Assembly: GCF_963576615.1 (NCBI RefSeq)
Contig: NC_088711.1
Location: 39,242,621 to 39,306,620, forward strand
Reading direction: 5' to 3'
Length of the DNA stretch: 64,000 bases
DNA from: Watersipora subatra
Lineage: Eukaryota; Bryozoa; Gymnolaemata; Cheilostomatida; Watersiporidae
Shown here: positions 10,251-20,569 of the stretch, in pieces
How the letters are laid out: each line of letters opens with the position of its first letter
Numbering within the stretch: the first letter of the stretch is position 1
The notes under the pieces: generated by a model
Databases searched by the model: none
Seen by the model: only the letters and a program-made list of their open reading frames with translations
Told to the model about the DNA's origin: nothing
Made by a program: the position numbers and the translations under genes

Positions 10251-10384
10251 AGTGAGACAAGTTGGATTAGAAGTGATTTATAGCTTTTGTGCAGGTTCCA
10301 CCTCCTTGAACTTGACTAGTATAAATACAGCCAAGTTTGATGGACTCACCATTATCGAGAGTTTTTTTCGAACTATTTCTATAC

Positions 10385-10738
10385 CTAACTGGATTATATA
10401 TCTCACAAAAGTTTGGATTAATTCTACAATTTGGATATCTACGTATAATCTTCTCTCAGAATTTTGGATTATCTCTGTTTCACTGGATTATATTTCTCCG
10501 AACTAACTGGATTATATTTCTCACAAAAGTTTGGATTATTTCTACAATTTGGATATCTATGTATAATCTTCTCTCAGAACTTTGGATTATCTCTGTTTCA
10601 CTGGATTATATTTCTCCGAACTAACTGGATTATATATCTCACAAAAGTTTGGATTAATTCTACAATTTTGGATATCTACGTATAATCTTCTCTCAGAACT
10701 TTGGATTATCTCTGTTTCACTGGATTATATATCTCCGA
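10385..10738. repeat. Three 118-bp tandem repeats upstream of the polymerase
   Basis: CTAACTGGATTATAT starts units at 10385, 10503 and 10621, an exact 118-bp step. Each unit contains several GGATTA/GGATTAT cores (TTTGGATTATCTCTGTTTCA and others). The same GGATTA core is frequent in the terminal repeats. The third unit ends about 100 bp before the polymerase start region. Confidence 0.9.
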
Positions 10739-10851
10739 AATTTGAATAAAACGAGGAAATGTATCCGGCAACTTCCCATTCAGAACGAGACTGGAGCAAA
10801 TCTGATGAGGTAAGTTGATTTACAATAATTGGTGGAAAAAATTTTTAACGA
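10739..10851 (+). promoter_or_regulatory. Polymerase leader with possible 5' intron
   Basis: Contains an ATG at 10759 with 17 codons ending at a strong GATGAG|GTAAGT donor (10809/10810). Acceptors at about 10865 and 10900 do not rejoin in frame with this short reading. It is therefore more likely an untranslated leader intron or a decoy than a first coding exon. Confidence 0.3.
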
Positions 10852-13800
10852 ATGAATAAATGTAGAGAGAATAGTAAAATGAGTTTTTTAAATCTTGACA
10901 GTTGGAATTCTTTCTCAAAGATGTTCAAGCTTTCACGAGAGCATAATTTAATTTCTTCGGAAAATTCTACTCCTTCCACTTCAATTGATAATAGAGAAAG
11001 AAGCAGAAGTAGGGAAAGAAGTGCATCATCCGTTTCAGCTAATAAATATATCTGCTTAGAATGTTCGACTTCATTTAACAAAAAATCAATCCTCAAAAGA
11101 CATGTCAAGCACATTCATCTCCAATCGAATGAAAGTTCAGAATCGTTTACATCATCAACTAATGATTCTTCGGAACAATATTGCAAATATGATGATGATG
11201 ATGATAGCTCAATTATTATACAAGTTTCCGATCACCCTTTCATTTTCAAAAAAGTAAAGAATGATTCTCATCATTCTTCATTTCGTTCTGCTTCAACTCA
11301 AATTGGAAGAGGAGATCCTACTCGATCTAAGATAACAGTAACTCCTATTACTCGTAATCTTGCTGATGATGAAACCGATGAATCAGATGTATCAGAAGAA
11401 GAAAATACAAATGAAATCGAAGAAAATAGTTATTTATCTGATCAACCTACAAATCAAATCGAAAGAAATGAAAATGAAGTGGACGCTGATGATGACAATT
11501 TAGTTGGTATTAATGAAAGAGTCGAGCCCATCGTTCCTATCGAAAATGAAAGAGAACAAGATAATCAGGATATCATTCCTGTTAATGATGATGAGGAATG
11601 GGATGAGTTAATAAGAAGATATTGGAATGCTATGAAAACAAAAAGACGACGAGGAAGAGTTGTTGAAATGTTAAACGTAAATTTATGGAATGGAAATATT
11701 CCTCAAGCAGAACTTCCAACTCCAAACCATTCGGAAAGAATATGGAACGAGATGTTGACAACTTGGAATGGGTTACAAACAAGAGCTAAGTTAAATTGTA
11801 GTGTGGGATGCATTCTTGAACATAAAACTTCAGGAGAATTAAGATATTTTCATGCTTCATCGAATAATGCTACAATTTTCAAAAAAGCAAAACTGATTAC
11901 AACAAGACAGGAACTACAGAATTTCTTTGAAGAATTGACAAGACAAGATCTTGCTGCTATAGCGATTCGAGAACGCCCGAATACAGCTTGGAAATTGAAT
12001 GTAATTACCAATATTTCATTCTATTTCTATAAATTGATTGGAATGGGGCAAATAGGAGTGGCTTCAGATCTTCCGACTCACATTCTTAACAATCGACATG
12101 TAATCACTATGCATAACATTCCTCATAGCTGCACTCCTTACACAGACAATCTCTGTTTCTTCAGATGTTTAGCATTGAAGGAGATGTGTGAGTGTTCAAA
12201 GCGATGTAGTTGCACCAGACAAAGACCAAAACAGCAACTTGTGAAGATGCTATTTCAAAAGTACTCGAAACACATTTCTTCTTCCTCATCCTCCAAAGAT
12301 CTGATGAAGAATTTTCCTGGAATTGAATTAGGAGACTTAATTTCTCTTGAGAAATGTTTTGACATCCGTATAACCGTATTATCTCTGAATGCTGATGAAA
12401 CCTCAACAGTCATCTGGACATCGACCCAAAAAGAGGGAAAGGAACTCTTCCTCGATTTGCAGAACTCTCATTTCAGTTTCATCAAGGATGTTAATGCTTA
12501 TACTAAAGGGTTTAGTTGTCCTTCCTGTGAAGTGAGCTTTACAAAAAGAGGAAATTTCAAGAGACATAAATGTAGTCAAGAAACAGTAACAAACTTCATC
12601 TTCGAAGGAGGAAAGTTTAAGGCAACACCTACAATTTTCGAACAACTGAAACGAGAGATAGGAATATCCGTGGCTGAGGAAGATACTTATTATCCTTTTT
12701 TAATCACCTATGATATCGAGTGTTATCTTCCAAAATCCGACCTTCCACCAAATTCCAATTCGGTTACATTCACATCAAGACACGAATTGATGAGTATATC
12801 AGTTTGTTCAAATGTACCCGGATTTAAGGATCCAAAGTGTTTTGTAAGTGAGGGAGATACTGATTCTTGTATATCTTCTTTTGTTCAGTATATTTCCCAA
12901 ATTGCTGATGAAGCCCAGGATATCCTTGAAGAAAAACTTTACTACATTAGACAGTTGATGAAGGCAAAAGCTGAAAAGCAAGGAAAAGTTGAAGAAAGAT
13001 TTAAATCCTGCAAATTTTCCAATCCTCGAGTATACCATTCAAGAGAGGGATTTCGTCATTTATTTGAACGTTTCGACAAATTCATCTCATGTATTCCGAT
13101 TCTAGGATTTAATTCACAAAACTATGACCTGAATGTGATGAAAGGACCTCTACTTCGATGTCTTCAAGACACAGAAGACGAAGATTTTGATTTTGTAGTG
13201 AAAAGAACAAACAAGATGAGCTGTATTCAATCAAGAAGATTCAAATTCTTGGATATTTCCAACTTCATTGCTCCAGGATTTTCCTATGCAAAGTATCTCA
13301 AAGCTTTCAAATGCTCTCAACAAAAAGGATTCTATCCTTATGAATATATGGATGATCTTGAGAAGTTGAAACAACCGTTTCTACCACCTAAAGAATGCTT
13401 TTACAGTTCTTTGAGAGATGAACATATTTCGGATGCTGATTATGAAATCTGTTTAAACATTTGGAAACAAGAGAAGATGAAAACGTTAAAAGATTTTCTA
13501 GTATGGTACAACAATCTCGATGTAGTACCATTTGTTGAAGCTGTAGAAAAACAAAAAGAAGTTTACAGAACCATGGGAATCGATATGTTGAAAGACGCCA
13601 TTTCACTTCCTGGATTGGCAGTAAAATGGATGTTGAAACTTTCAGATTCGCCTCCTCATCCTATGAGTTCTCATCATCAGACAATCTCATCACATCATTT
13701 CAAAGCTTGTCAACCTGTCTGTCTGATCAAGGAAAACGATAAAGATATTTACTTTACCATCAAGGACAATATCGTAGGTGGACCTAGCATTGTTTTTCAC

Positions 13801-14980
13801 AGACTTCATGAGTCGAAGAAAACACTGATTCGAGAAAGAAAGTTTGGAAAGGAATCCAAACTTTGTGAACTTATTCTAGGAGTTGATGCAAATGCATTAT
13901 ATTTGTGGAGTATGATGCAAGAAATGCCTACTGGAAACCCTAGAATAAGGCGAATCGAAAATGGATTTGCATACACTCATCCTCGAAAAAATAGCAAGGC
14001 TGCTCATGGATGGTTACAATTTTTGACTTGGAAGGACAATATTCAAATCTTACATGAAAACAACGATAAAGAATTTAGAATTGGACAACATAATCTTCCT
14101 GTTGATGGATATTGTGAAGAATCGAATACAGTGTTTCAATTTCATGGATGTTTCTGGCATGGACATAACTGTAACAAGACCAAAGGAATAAGTATACATC
14201 CATATAAGAATCGACCCATGAGTGAAGTTCTGGAGGAAACGATAAAGAAGGAAGAATATGTTAAAGAACTTGGATATCGTTTAGTAAGAATCTGGGAGTG
14301 TGAATGGGACAAGATGATTGAGGATAACACCGAGATTAAGAACTTTATTAGTATCTTCAACGAAGAGTTTTATCCTTCCAATTCCTTTGCCACCGAGGAT
14401 GAGATTATTCAGCAGATTATAAAAGGGGAGATATATGGATTCATTGAATGCGATATATCTGTTCCTGAAAACTTATACGAAAAGTTTTCAGAAATGAGCC
14501 CCATTTTCAAGAATACATCTTTGAATAGAAATCATCTTAGTGAAAGTATGAAAGAATTTGCTGAAAAGGAAGGAATGCTACCTCAAGAACAACGAACTTT
14601 GGTGGGGAGTATGTTTGGAGAAAAAATTTTACATACTCACCACTTTAGCAAAATGGTATCTTAATCATGGATTGATTATAACCAAAATATATCAAGTCAT
14701 AGAATACACCCCTAGAAGAGTTTTCCAGTCATTTGGAGAATCTGTCTCAAATGCTAGAAGAGCTGGTGACAAAGATCCTGACCAAGAGTTGATAGCCACA
14801 ACCAATAAACTCATTGGAAATTCATCGTACGGGAAAACAATCACTGAGAAATTAAAACATCGAAATGTCAAGTATATTCAAGGAGATTATGAAGCATCCT
14901 TGAGAATACGATCACACAGATTTGAATCTTTGGAGGAAATCGATGATAGCTTCTATGAGTTGACTCAACACAAGTCTTCG
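10852..14980 (+). CDS. Family B DNA polymerase, protein-primed type, exon 1
   Basis: The reading starts MNKCRENSKM; the Met at residue 10 is an alternative start. A C2H2 finger lies at about residues 66-89 (CLECSTSF...HVKHIH), then a Ser/acidic linker. An OTU-like pair follows (TDNLCFFRCLA near 431, NSHFSFIKD near 538), then a second finger (CPSCEVSF...HKC near 557). The 3'-5' exonuclease has YDIEC (about 620), GFNSQNYDLN (about 752) and YNNLDVV (about 885). Polymerase motif A is GVDANALYLW (about 1010). A Cys/His block typical of Polinton polymerases follows (DGYCEES...FHGCFWHGHNC, about 1085-1107). Motif B is LIGNSSYGKT near 14810. The frame changes between about 14615 and 14650, next to an A6/T4 run, so either this copy has a frameshift or the run was misread. 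The exon ends at a GTTAGT donor (14981). Confidence 0.9.
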
Positions 14981-15091
14981 GTTAGTAGTATATATTTATT
15001 ATCTTATTGATATAATTGAATCATAATGAAAAATTTACTTGAGCTAATATATATAAAGGAATCTAATAGGACTGTATATATATTTATTCAG
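14981..15091 (+). other. Polymerase intron 1 (111 bp)
   Basis: GTTAGT donor, AT-rich body, TTTATTCAG acceptor. It joins exons in phase 0. Without splicing, a stop follows within ten codons. Confidence 0.8.
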
Positions 15092-15183
15092 ATGAAAATG
15101 GATATACCTGTACATATCGGATTCTCCATATTACAACTGGCTAAACTTCGGATGTTGGAGTTCTACTATGACTTCATGGATAG
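15092..15183 (+). CDS. Family B DNA polymerase, exon 2
   Basis: Thirty complete codons plus two bases. It contains VHIGFSILQLAKLRMLEFYY, the conserved helix between motifs B and C of Polinton-type polymerases. The reading continues directly from exon 1 and into exon 3, completing an Arg codon across intron 2. Confidence 0.88.
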
Positions 15184-15312
15184 GTAAGTAATCTCATTTG
15201 TATCTTTTAGAAAAAATATGTATAATGGTAAACATTTGAATGATAATTTTTGAAATGGGAGTATTATAATACTAAGATAACAAGAATTAAGGATTGAAAT
15301 TTTTTATTTTAG
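15184..15312 (+). other. Polymerase intron 2 (129 bp)
   Basis: Consensus GTAAGT donor and a TTTTTTATTTTAG acceptor with a good pyrimidine tract. Splicing restores the frame into motif C. Confidence 0.88.
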
Positions 15313-15883
15313 ATACTTCGACAGAAAGGACTTCCAGTATGTGGCGATGGATACAGATAGTGCCTACATGGCTCTTTCAGCACCTATGGATAATATCGTT
15401 AGAAAAGAGATCGCTGATATATACTACAAAGAATATGGAAAATGGTTTCCTAGGATGTATTGCGATCGACACGCGGATGATTTCCAACTCTGTAAATCTG
15501 TTCCTACAAAGTTGTGGGAATTACAAAATTGTTGCAAAGAAGTATATCAATATGATATAAGGACTCCTGGTTTATTCAAAGTAGAATTTTCAGGTCATGG
15601 AATAGTAGCCTTAAATTCTAAGACTTACTTTTGCTGGAATGATGAAACTCATTCTACAAAGCATAGCAGTAAAGGATTAAGTAAAACTACGAATAGTTTT
15701 ACAAAAGACACTTTTTTAAAAGTATTACATTCAAGATCTCCTAAGGAAGGGGTAAACAAAGGTTTTGTAAAAAAAGACAATAGAGTGTTCTCATACACTC
15801 AACTTAGAACTGGATTAACATATTTTTATTCAAAAAGAAGAGTATGTAACGATGGAGTGAGCACAGAATATATTTTAGCATAA
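15313..15883 (+). CDS. Family B DNA polymerase, exon 3 (motif C, C-terminus)
   Basis: Begins YFDRKDFQYVAMDTDSAY; DTDS is catalytic motif C with both metal-binding Asp residues. Further on GLFKVEF and TKHSSKGLSK match the C-terminal 'thumb' block of this polymerase group, including the Lys-rich motif that contacts the primer. It ends VSTEYILA and TAA. The four expected catalytic elements (exonuclease, A, B, C) are all present in the assembled gene, so apart from the frame break in exon 1 the polymerase looks functional. About 1,600 residues in total. Confidence 0.92.
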
Positions 15884-16082
15884 TTTTTAGAAGTGAATTT
15901 GTTGTTAAGTATATATGATAGTAGAGTTTTGCTCCTCGATGTATTATTACTATAAAATTTTATTTTCTTCATTGGCTCTTCTTTTCGTATATACAATATC
16001 AATAATATATAACTAAGCTCATGTAAATTCAATATACTATCCAATGTAAAATCATTTCGAATGTAGACTTTCTCATAGTAAC
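15884..16082. other. Intergenic within the Polinton
   Basis: AT-rich spacer between the polymerase and the first Cys-motif gene. It probably holds the 3' end of one transcript and the promoter of the next. Confidence 0.5.
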
Positions 16083-16670
16083 ATGACTCAAAACATTCTG
16101 ATTAAAGATTTTGTTCCATTCGAGGTTGCAGAAATAATCCCGGATAACATCTTGGTTCATCTTGACAAAAATGAACAAACTCGTACACATCTTACCGAGG
16201 AATGTTTATACTACATTCTAGGAACAGCTGCTTTTAGAAAAGTTGTGTCATTGAAAAGATTAAAGTCCAACTGTGTCTGCAGTGCGTTGGAATGCAGGGA
16301 ATGTTTGGAATCAACATTATGTGTAAAAGAAATATCGATAACACCCTCAGATTTGAAGATGACCTTTGAATGGGTTGATCTTGAAGCTACCATTCGAGAA
16401 GGTAAAATTGGAAAAGAGGTTGATTTAGAATGGATTAACAGATTTATCGCGACCGATTTTAAAACGATGGAAGAAACGATTTTTGAAACCGTGTTTTGGA
16501 ATAGAATTCGGCACTACATGACTCATCCTACTCAACGTGATGAAACGAAACAACTGCTCTTCAGAAGACTCATTCATATAGCACAATTTCCATTAATCGG
16601 AGAAAGAGTGGAAGAGGAAATCGAGCATGAAATTGATGATGTAATTATAGATGAAAAATCTGTTGGATGA
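16083..16670 (+). CDS. Cys-motif protein A, unknown function (paralogue of 16793-17293)
   Basis: 195 residues, no recognised family. The middle reads TEECLYYILG, then a basic helix (FRKVVSLKRLKSN), then a cluster CVCSALECREC (C-x-C-x4-C-x2-C) that could bind zinc, then ITPSDLKMTFEWVDLEATI. The downstream gene has the same order of blocks: TEETFYYVIG, YKRFVTYLESR, CGCFEGARGCQYC and LTRQELHETFAELDIGTCL. The two genes are therefore an old tandem duplication. No signal peptide or membrane segment. The C-terminus is acidic. A regulatory or structural role is possible; nothing in the sequence decides it. Confidence 0.75.
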   Translation: MTQNILIKDFVPFEVAEIIPDNILVHLDKNEQTRTHLTEECLYYILGTAAFRKVVSLKRLKSNCVCSALECRECLESTLCVKEISITPSDLKMTFEWVDLEATIREGKIGKEVDLEWINRFIATDFKTMEETIFETVFWNRIRHYMTHPTQRDETKQLLFRRLIHIAQFPLIGERVEEEIEHEIDDVIIDEKSVG

Positions 16671-16792
16671 AAATAAAAAAAAAAAGATTCGGAATGATAT
16701 TAAGTCTACTCCTCTAGATTTCTCCACCATTCTTCAATTTAGCTCTGTTGGTGAAGGAACCAAAAAAAAAAAAAACGAAGAAAACAGAAACA

Positions 16793-17293
16793 ATGTCGGT
16801 TATATTTCTAGAGGAGTTTATTCCAGCTCATCTTAAGGATGGACAATTATCAAGAGTGGTTGTAAAGAAAAACACAAAAAAATTCATCAGAAGAGTTACT
16901 GAAGAAACTTTTTACTATGTTATCGGATTCTATATCTATAAACGTTTCGTAACATATTTAGAAAGTCGGTGTGGATGCTTCGAGGGAGCTCGAGGATGTC
17001 AATATTGTATTAGAATAATGCAAATACGATATGGAAATGAAGGATTGACTCGACAAGAACTTCATGAGACTTTTGCCGAACTCGATATTGGAACGTGTTT
17101 GGAATCTGCTCAAATCGGACCAAGGAGTGACAAAGTCCAACTATCATTATTATCCTCACTTGATTGGAACACACCTTCAAACATAATATTAACCGAAACA
17201 AGACTTTATCCATATTTGAGAGGAGAAGCCAATGATCAACATGCTACAAATCGTTACTTCAGTGAACTCCTACATATCAATGGGAAGAATTGA
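16793..17293 (+). CDS. Cys-motif protein B, unknown function (paralogue of 16083-16670)
   Basis: The start is chosen at MSVIFLEEFIP because it lines up with MTQNILIKDFVP of protein A. An in-frame ATG at 16748 would add 15 mostly Lys/Thr residues across a poly-A run and is less likely. 166 residues. Shared blocks with protein A are the Tyr-Tyr helix, the basic helix, a Cys cluster C-x-C-x6-C-x2-C, and 'hTxxELxxTF'. Similarity fades in the C-terminal third, which is Leu/Ser-rich here. Upstream lie A-rich runs (AAAAAAAAAA at 16674 and 16762). No known Polinton gene (capsid, minor capsid, protease, ATPase, integrase) shows this Cys pattern. Confidence 0.75.
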   Translation: MSVIFLEEFIPAHLKDGQLSRVVVKKNTKKFIRRVTEETFYYVIGFYIYKRFVTYLESRCGCFEGARGCQYCIRIMQIRYGNEGLTRQELHETFAELDIGTCLESAQIGPRSDKVQLSLLSSLDWNTPSNIILTETRLYPYLRGEANDQHATNRYFSELLHINGKN

Positions 17294-17504
17294 TAATCAT
17301 CACAGTTAGACTTTGCATAATTCTTTATATTTAATCACTTTATATCCAAGAAGGATTGACTCATCAAATAGAATTGAATAACTTTTTTTGTATAGTATTT
17401 CAAGATAATTTTGAAGAATGAACTATATATATTATATTGACATACTTTTTTATGCATTTTCTTTGCCTACTTCAGTCAAGAGAGTAGTATTTTAAAAAGA
17501 CACT
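17294..17504. other. Intergenic within the Polinton
   Basis: AT-rich spacer with TATATATATTATATTG upstream of the next gene. Possible promoter. Confidence 0.45.
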
Positions 17505-18218
17505 ATGACTATAATGAATTTGCACATTATAATATTTCTCATTTTACGCTTTACGGGAATAATAAATGGAAATCAAAGAATTCAATATGTTACCGATGCG
17601 AATAACTGCTTAAGCAGAACACTCAATGAATTTGAAGTTTCATTACTACTTCCATTCGAAGAAACTACTTTATATCACAAGAATAATGAAACATGCGGAA
17701 GAATATTTCCATTGGACTACTTTCATTGTGGTTATCCATTACCAGGCAATCACAGATTTGCGTGTAAAGAACTACTAAATGAAGATGAAACAGATGGAAA
17801 AAACCTATACCTTAATCCTATAGTGTCAGCTTCATCGGAGCAAGTTCTAACATATTCTGAATGTGAATATTCAGTTCAAAATTCCACAATCGATATTCTA
17901 ATTGATTTCAAATTATTCTACAGAGGAGAATTATGTGGATATAACTCTACTCTTTCAATGTTGCAATGTCCTCCAGGATCGAATTTTCAAGATATTGACT
18001 TTATCTGTAATCTTCAACCTATTTCAAATTCTACTACACCTAAAGATACCTTCATATATGATAATATTGGAAATAATGAAGGATTAGATTTGTTACTTCC
18101 TGTTCAGTTTCTCAATTCTTTGGGAAAATCAACTCTTATTTTAGTTCTTCGATGTGACACAGAAATTGATGAAAGATGTATTCCAAAACTTTCCTTTTTA
18201 AAACGAATGACAGAATGA
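17505..18218 (+). CDS. Secreted Cys-rich protein of the Polinton, unknown
   Basis: 237 residues. The N-terminus MTIMNLHIIIFLILRFTGII is a clear signal-peptide-like hydrophobic stretch, probably cut near residue 22-24. The mature part has ten Cys (an even number, suited to disulphides) and four N-glycosylation sequons (NET, and NST three times). I see no C-terminal membrane anchor or GPI-type tail, so secretion or attachment to another protein is more likely than a classical type I envelope. It is not a capsid-type protein. It could be a captured host gene or an extracellular factor of the element. The stop lies only 63 bp before the right terminal repeat. Confidence 0.7.
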   Translation: MTIMNLHIIIFLILRFTGIINGNQRIQYVTDANNCLSRTLNEFEVSLLLPFEETTLYHKNNETCGRIFPLDYFHCGYPLPGNHRFACKELLNEDETDGKNLYLNPIVSASSEQVLTYSECEYSVQNSTIDILIDFKLFYRGELCGYNSTLSMLQCPPGSNFQDIDFICNLQPISNSTTPKDTFIYDNIGNNEGLDLLLPVQFLNSLGKSTLILVLRCDTEIDERCIPKLSFLKRMTE

Positions 18219-18281
18219 TTTTGAATTTTTTGTAACATTTATAGTTTATATTTTATAATAAAAACTTATCTCTCATTCAAC

Positions 18282-18772
18282 CAAATATATAACAATCTCC
18301 GGAAAATCAACCCCTCGGTGTCCCAGATATTAACCCCCTCACTCATCCGGTAGGTAATCTCTCGCTCTCCTCGATAATCCGCGAGATCCACTCCGGAAAA
18401 CCATCCAGCCCTCGATGTCCCAGATATTCACCCCCACTATTCCACCGATAATCGGCGACGATTCGCCCGACTAATCCGCGACGATTCCCCCGACTAATCC
18501 CGCGATAATCCGCGTTTAATCGGATGACTCATCCCCCCACTAATCGGATGACTCATCCACAGATAATCCGCCGATTACGCCAGGAGCGGATCCATACCCC
18601 CTCGAATTCAACCCCCTACTCTACACCACAATTTCCCCCCAAACCCCAACATCTCATTCAACTCCACGCAATTCAATCTACACCCCTAGCCAATTTAATT
18701 CGCAACCCCCTTTTTCTATCCCCCCGCTGGATCCGTCACTTTTATGTGTAGATCTGCTCTCTACATACTACT
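18282..18772 (-). repeat. Polinton terminal inverted repeat, right
   Basis: Reverse complement of 7390-7880 with about two mismatches. It ends ...CTACATACTACT against the left AGTAGTATGTAG. Confidence 0.95.
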
Positions 18773-18778
18773 TACAAC
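18773..18778. repeat. Target site duplication, right (TACAAC)
   Basis: Exact copy of 7384-7389. Confidence 0.95.
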
Positions 18779-19694
18779 TAGCTGTGCTACCCGGCGTTGC
18801 CCGGGTAATAAAACAGTCTCTGCACAGAAAATTTATTTATATTTAACATATAACAACATTTGCCATTCTAACTTTCAAACATCACATCATGAGAAAAGTG
18901 TTTTGTGTAATTGAAACAAACTAAGAGAGAAAATAAAAACAACTGTAAAGGTTTTCAAACTTTGTCAAACAACTTTTAAACAACATATCATGAGGGAAAT
19001 GTTTTGTGCATATCAAATAATTAAAAAACATAAAACGACTATAAAAAGGTTTAGATGGAAATGTGAAATAATTAGCAAGTAATAGCTAAATTAAGTCGGT
19101 TTTGCTACGATTACAATAAAAGATGATTCGGTAATGATACAATTAATACGAACTGAGAAGACAAAATAAAAACCATGAATATGTTGAATTAATAATAACA
19201 ATTCTTGCATAGAAGTGTGTGTATAAAAAAGGTTACTGTTCCACCAGAAGCTATCCATCAAAACTTTGAATACAACGATACTGGTACCTCTTGATACTAG
19301 TACAAATGTAAAAAATGAGATATTGTACTGTCTTTGTCTGCCCGAACGGTTAGCTAATGTTGAGGCTCTTCCCACAGAGACGATATAATTGTCCGTGTGA
19401 GAAGAATTGGCCTTGACCGCAGATATAGCAAGTAATTGAACCTTACAAAAATATTTCTTAAAAGGGACATCGTAACGCGTGGCCGCATTGGTGAAATAAT
19501 CAGCGTGCGTTATAGCTATAGCTGGCCACACCTACACACCAACACTGAGAAATATATATATATATATATGTATATATATATGTATATAGATTATACGATT
19601 GTAGTTTGGAGACTATTTTCTTTTATCAGCAATAATTCAACTAGCTCCAGCACACAGCAGAATGGAAGAAGTCAAACAGTGTTGTCTTCAATCT
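18777..19694 (+). mobile_element. Dispersed repeat with ACCCGGCGTTGCCCG head, copy B
   Basis: The head overlaps the target duplication: the Polinton inserted at the very 5' border of this older repeat. Its body matches 32775-33440 over most of its length (for example AATATGTTGAATTAATA and AGAAGCTATCCAT), and its first 130 bp match copy A at 5484. It has no coding capacity. Both copies B and C lie in introns of the OTULIN-like gene. Confidence 0.75.
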
Positions 19695-19862
19695 ATACAT
19701 ATATTTCTCTAAGTATGTGCGTCTGTGTGTCCCTCCAGCTATAGATCTTAAAATCTTGATATCAAAATTCTGCTATCTGATGGATTTAAAAATACGACGA
19801 ACGCATCGGCAAAGTTCTTATCTGGACGGACACTCTACCACTGAACCAGAACGGCGTAGTGT
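19695..19862 (-). repeat. tRNA-derived SINE-like repeat, second copy
   Basis: On the minus strand CTGGTTCAGTGGTAGAGTG resembles a tRNA A box and the region near GATGCGTTCGTCG a weak B box. The tail with TGTGCGTCTGTGTGTCC and TCTTAAAATCTTGATATC resembles the 4340-4500 copy. It is not a complete tRNA gene. Confidence 0.5.
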
Positions 19863-20569
19863 TCAGATATGTTATTATATACTGCATACTTCATGCGCCT
19901 GCTAATTATTTTAACCTTGCATCCACGAGTTACGATGCTTCTGTTCAGAAATATTTTGGGACCTAAGTATATGCAACGCGATGCTTATTCCTCTTTTTTT
20001 GTTAGGGCGAATTTATTCAGCCCCACGATATCGATAATAATTTATATCAAACCTAAAATTTGGCGATTTGTGTACTGATTACATACGTTATTAAAGAATA
20101 TACGTCGCTGAACTTGCCATGGCAAGTTATCTGTATCCATTATACGGTATATCCGGCATCCGTTAAAATAAAAACGTTTCGCAATGATAAAACTAATATT
20201 AAAAGTTTGGGGTTTACTAAAATACATACTAAAACTTCTTTCAAGTATGTGTTTAGTAAACTAAATTCATTAAGTTAGATTCAGCGTTTATGTTACACGC
20301 CAGTCTTGAAGGTAAAAACTCTCCACGTAGAACATTGTAATGTTATATTATCTTGAAAATCAAAACACAAAGAATAACACGGAAGAATAACACAAAATTC
20401 ACTAAAGTCATTGTAAGTACCTATAGTTACTAAGATTAACATAGTATTTTGGTACTATTTTTAATGATGATGATTAGTACCAATAACCTTACAATTAATA
20501 CCTATACCTATAAAGTTAGAAAAGAAACTGTTGCTATATGTTAAAGGAAAATAAATTTTTTGTGCAAAG
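19863..20569. other. Intron sequence, nothing recognised
   Basis: AT-rich intronic DNA without supported features. Confidence 0.4.

Larger units (their letters stand above)
7390..18772. mobile_element. Polinton/Maverick-type element, compact, 11,383 bp
   Basis: Bounded by 491-bp terminal inverted repeats with 5'-AG...CT-3' ends and flanked by a 6-bp target duplication. Inside, in order: a minus-strand gene (8423-9340), two repeat arrays (9486-10740), and a plus-strand set of a spliced family B DNA polymerase (10852-15883), two paralogous Cys-motif genes (16083-17293) and a secreted protein gene (17505-18218). Ends, duplication length and polymerase type all fit Polintons. Typical Polintons are 15-20 kb and also carry an rve integrase, a packaging ATPase, a cysteine protease and two capsid proteins; none was found here. 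Integration was probably carried out by an integrase acting in trans. The near-identity of the two repeats suggests a young insertion. Confidence 0.9.

Noticed and set aside
9440..10255. 271-codon open frame over the palindrome array
   Set aside because: Its translation is only repeats of YIIYIMC and NFAK that follow from unit lengths divisible by 3; there is no domain, and the start lies outside the array by chance.
10759..10809. Short first coding exon of the polymerase
   Set aside because: The donor is good, but no acceptor restores the polymerase frame without a stop.
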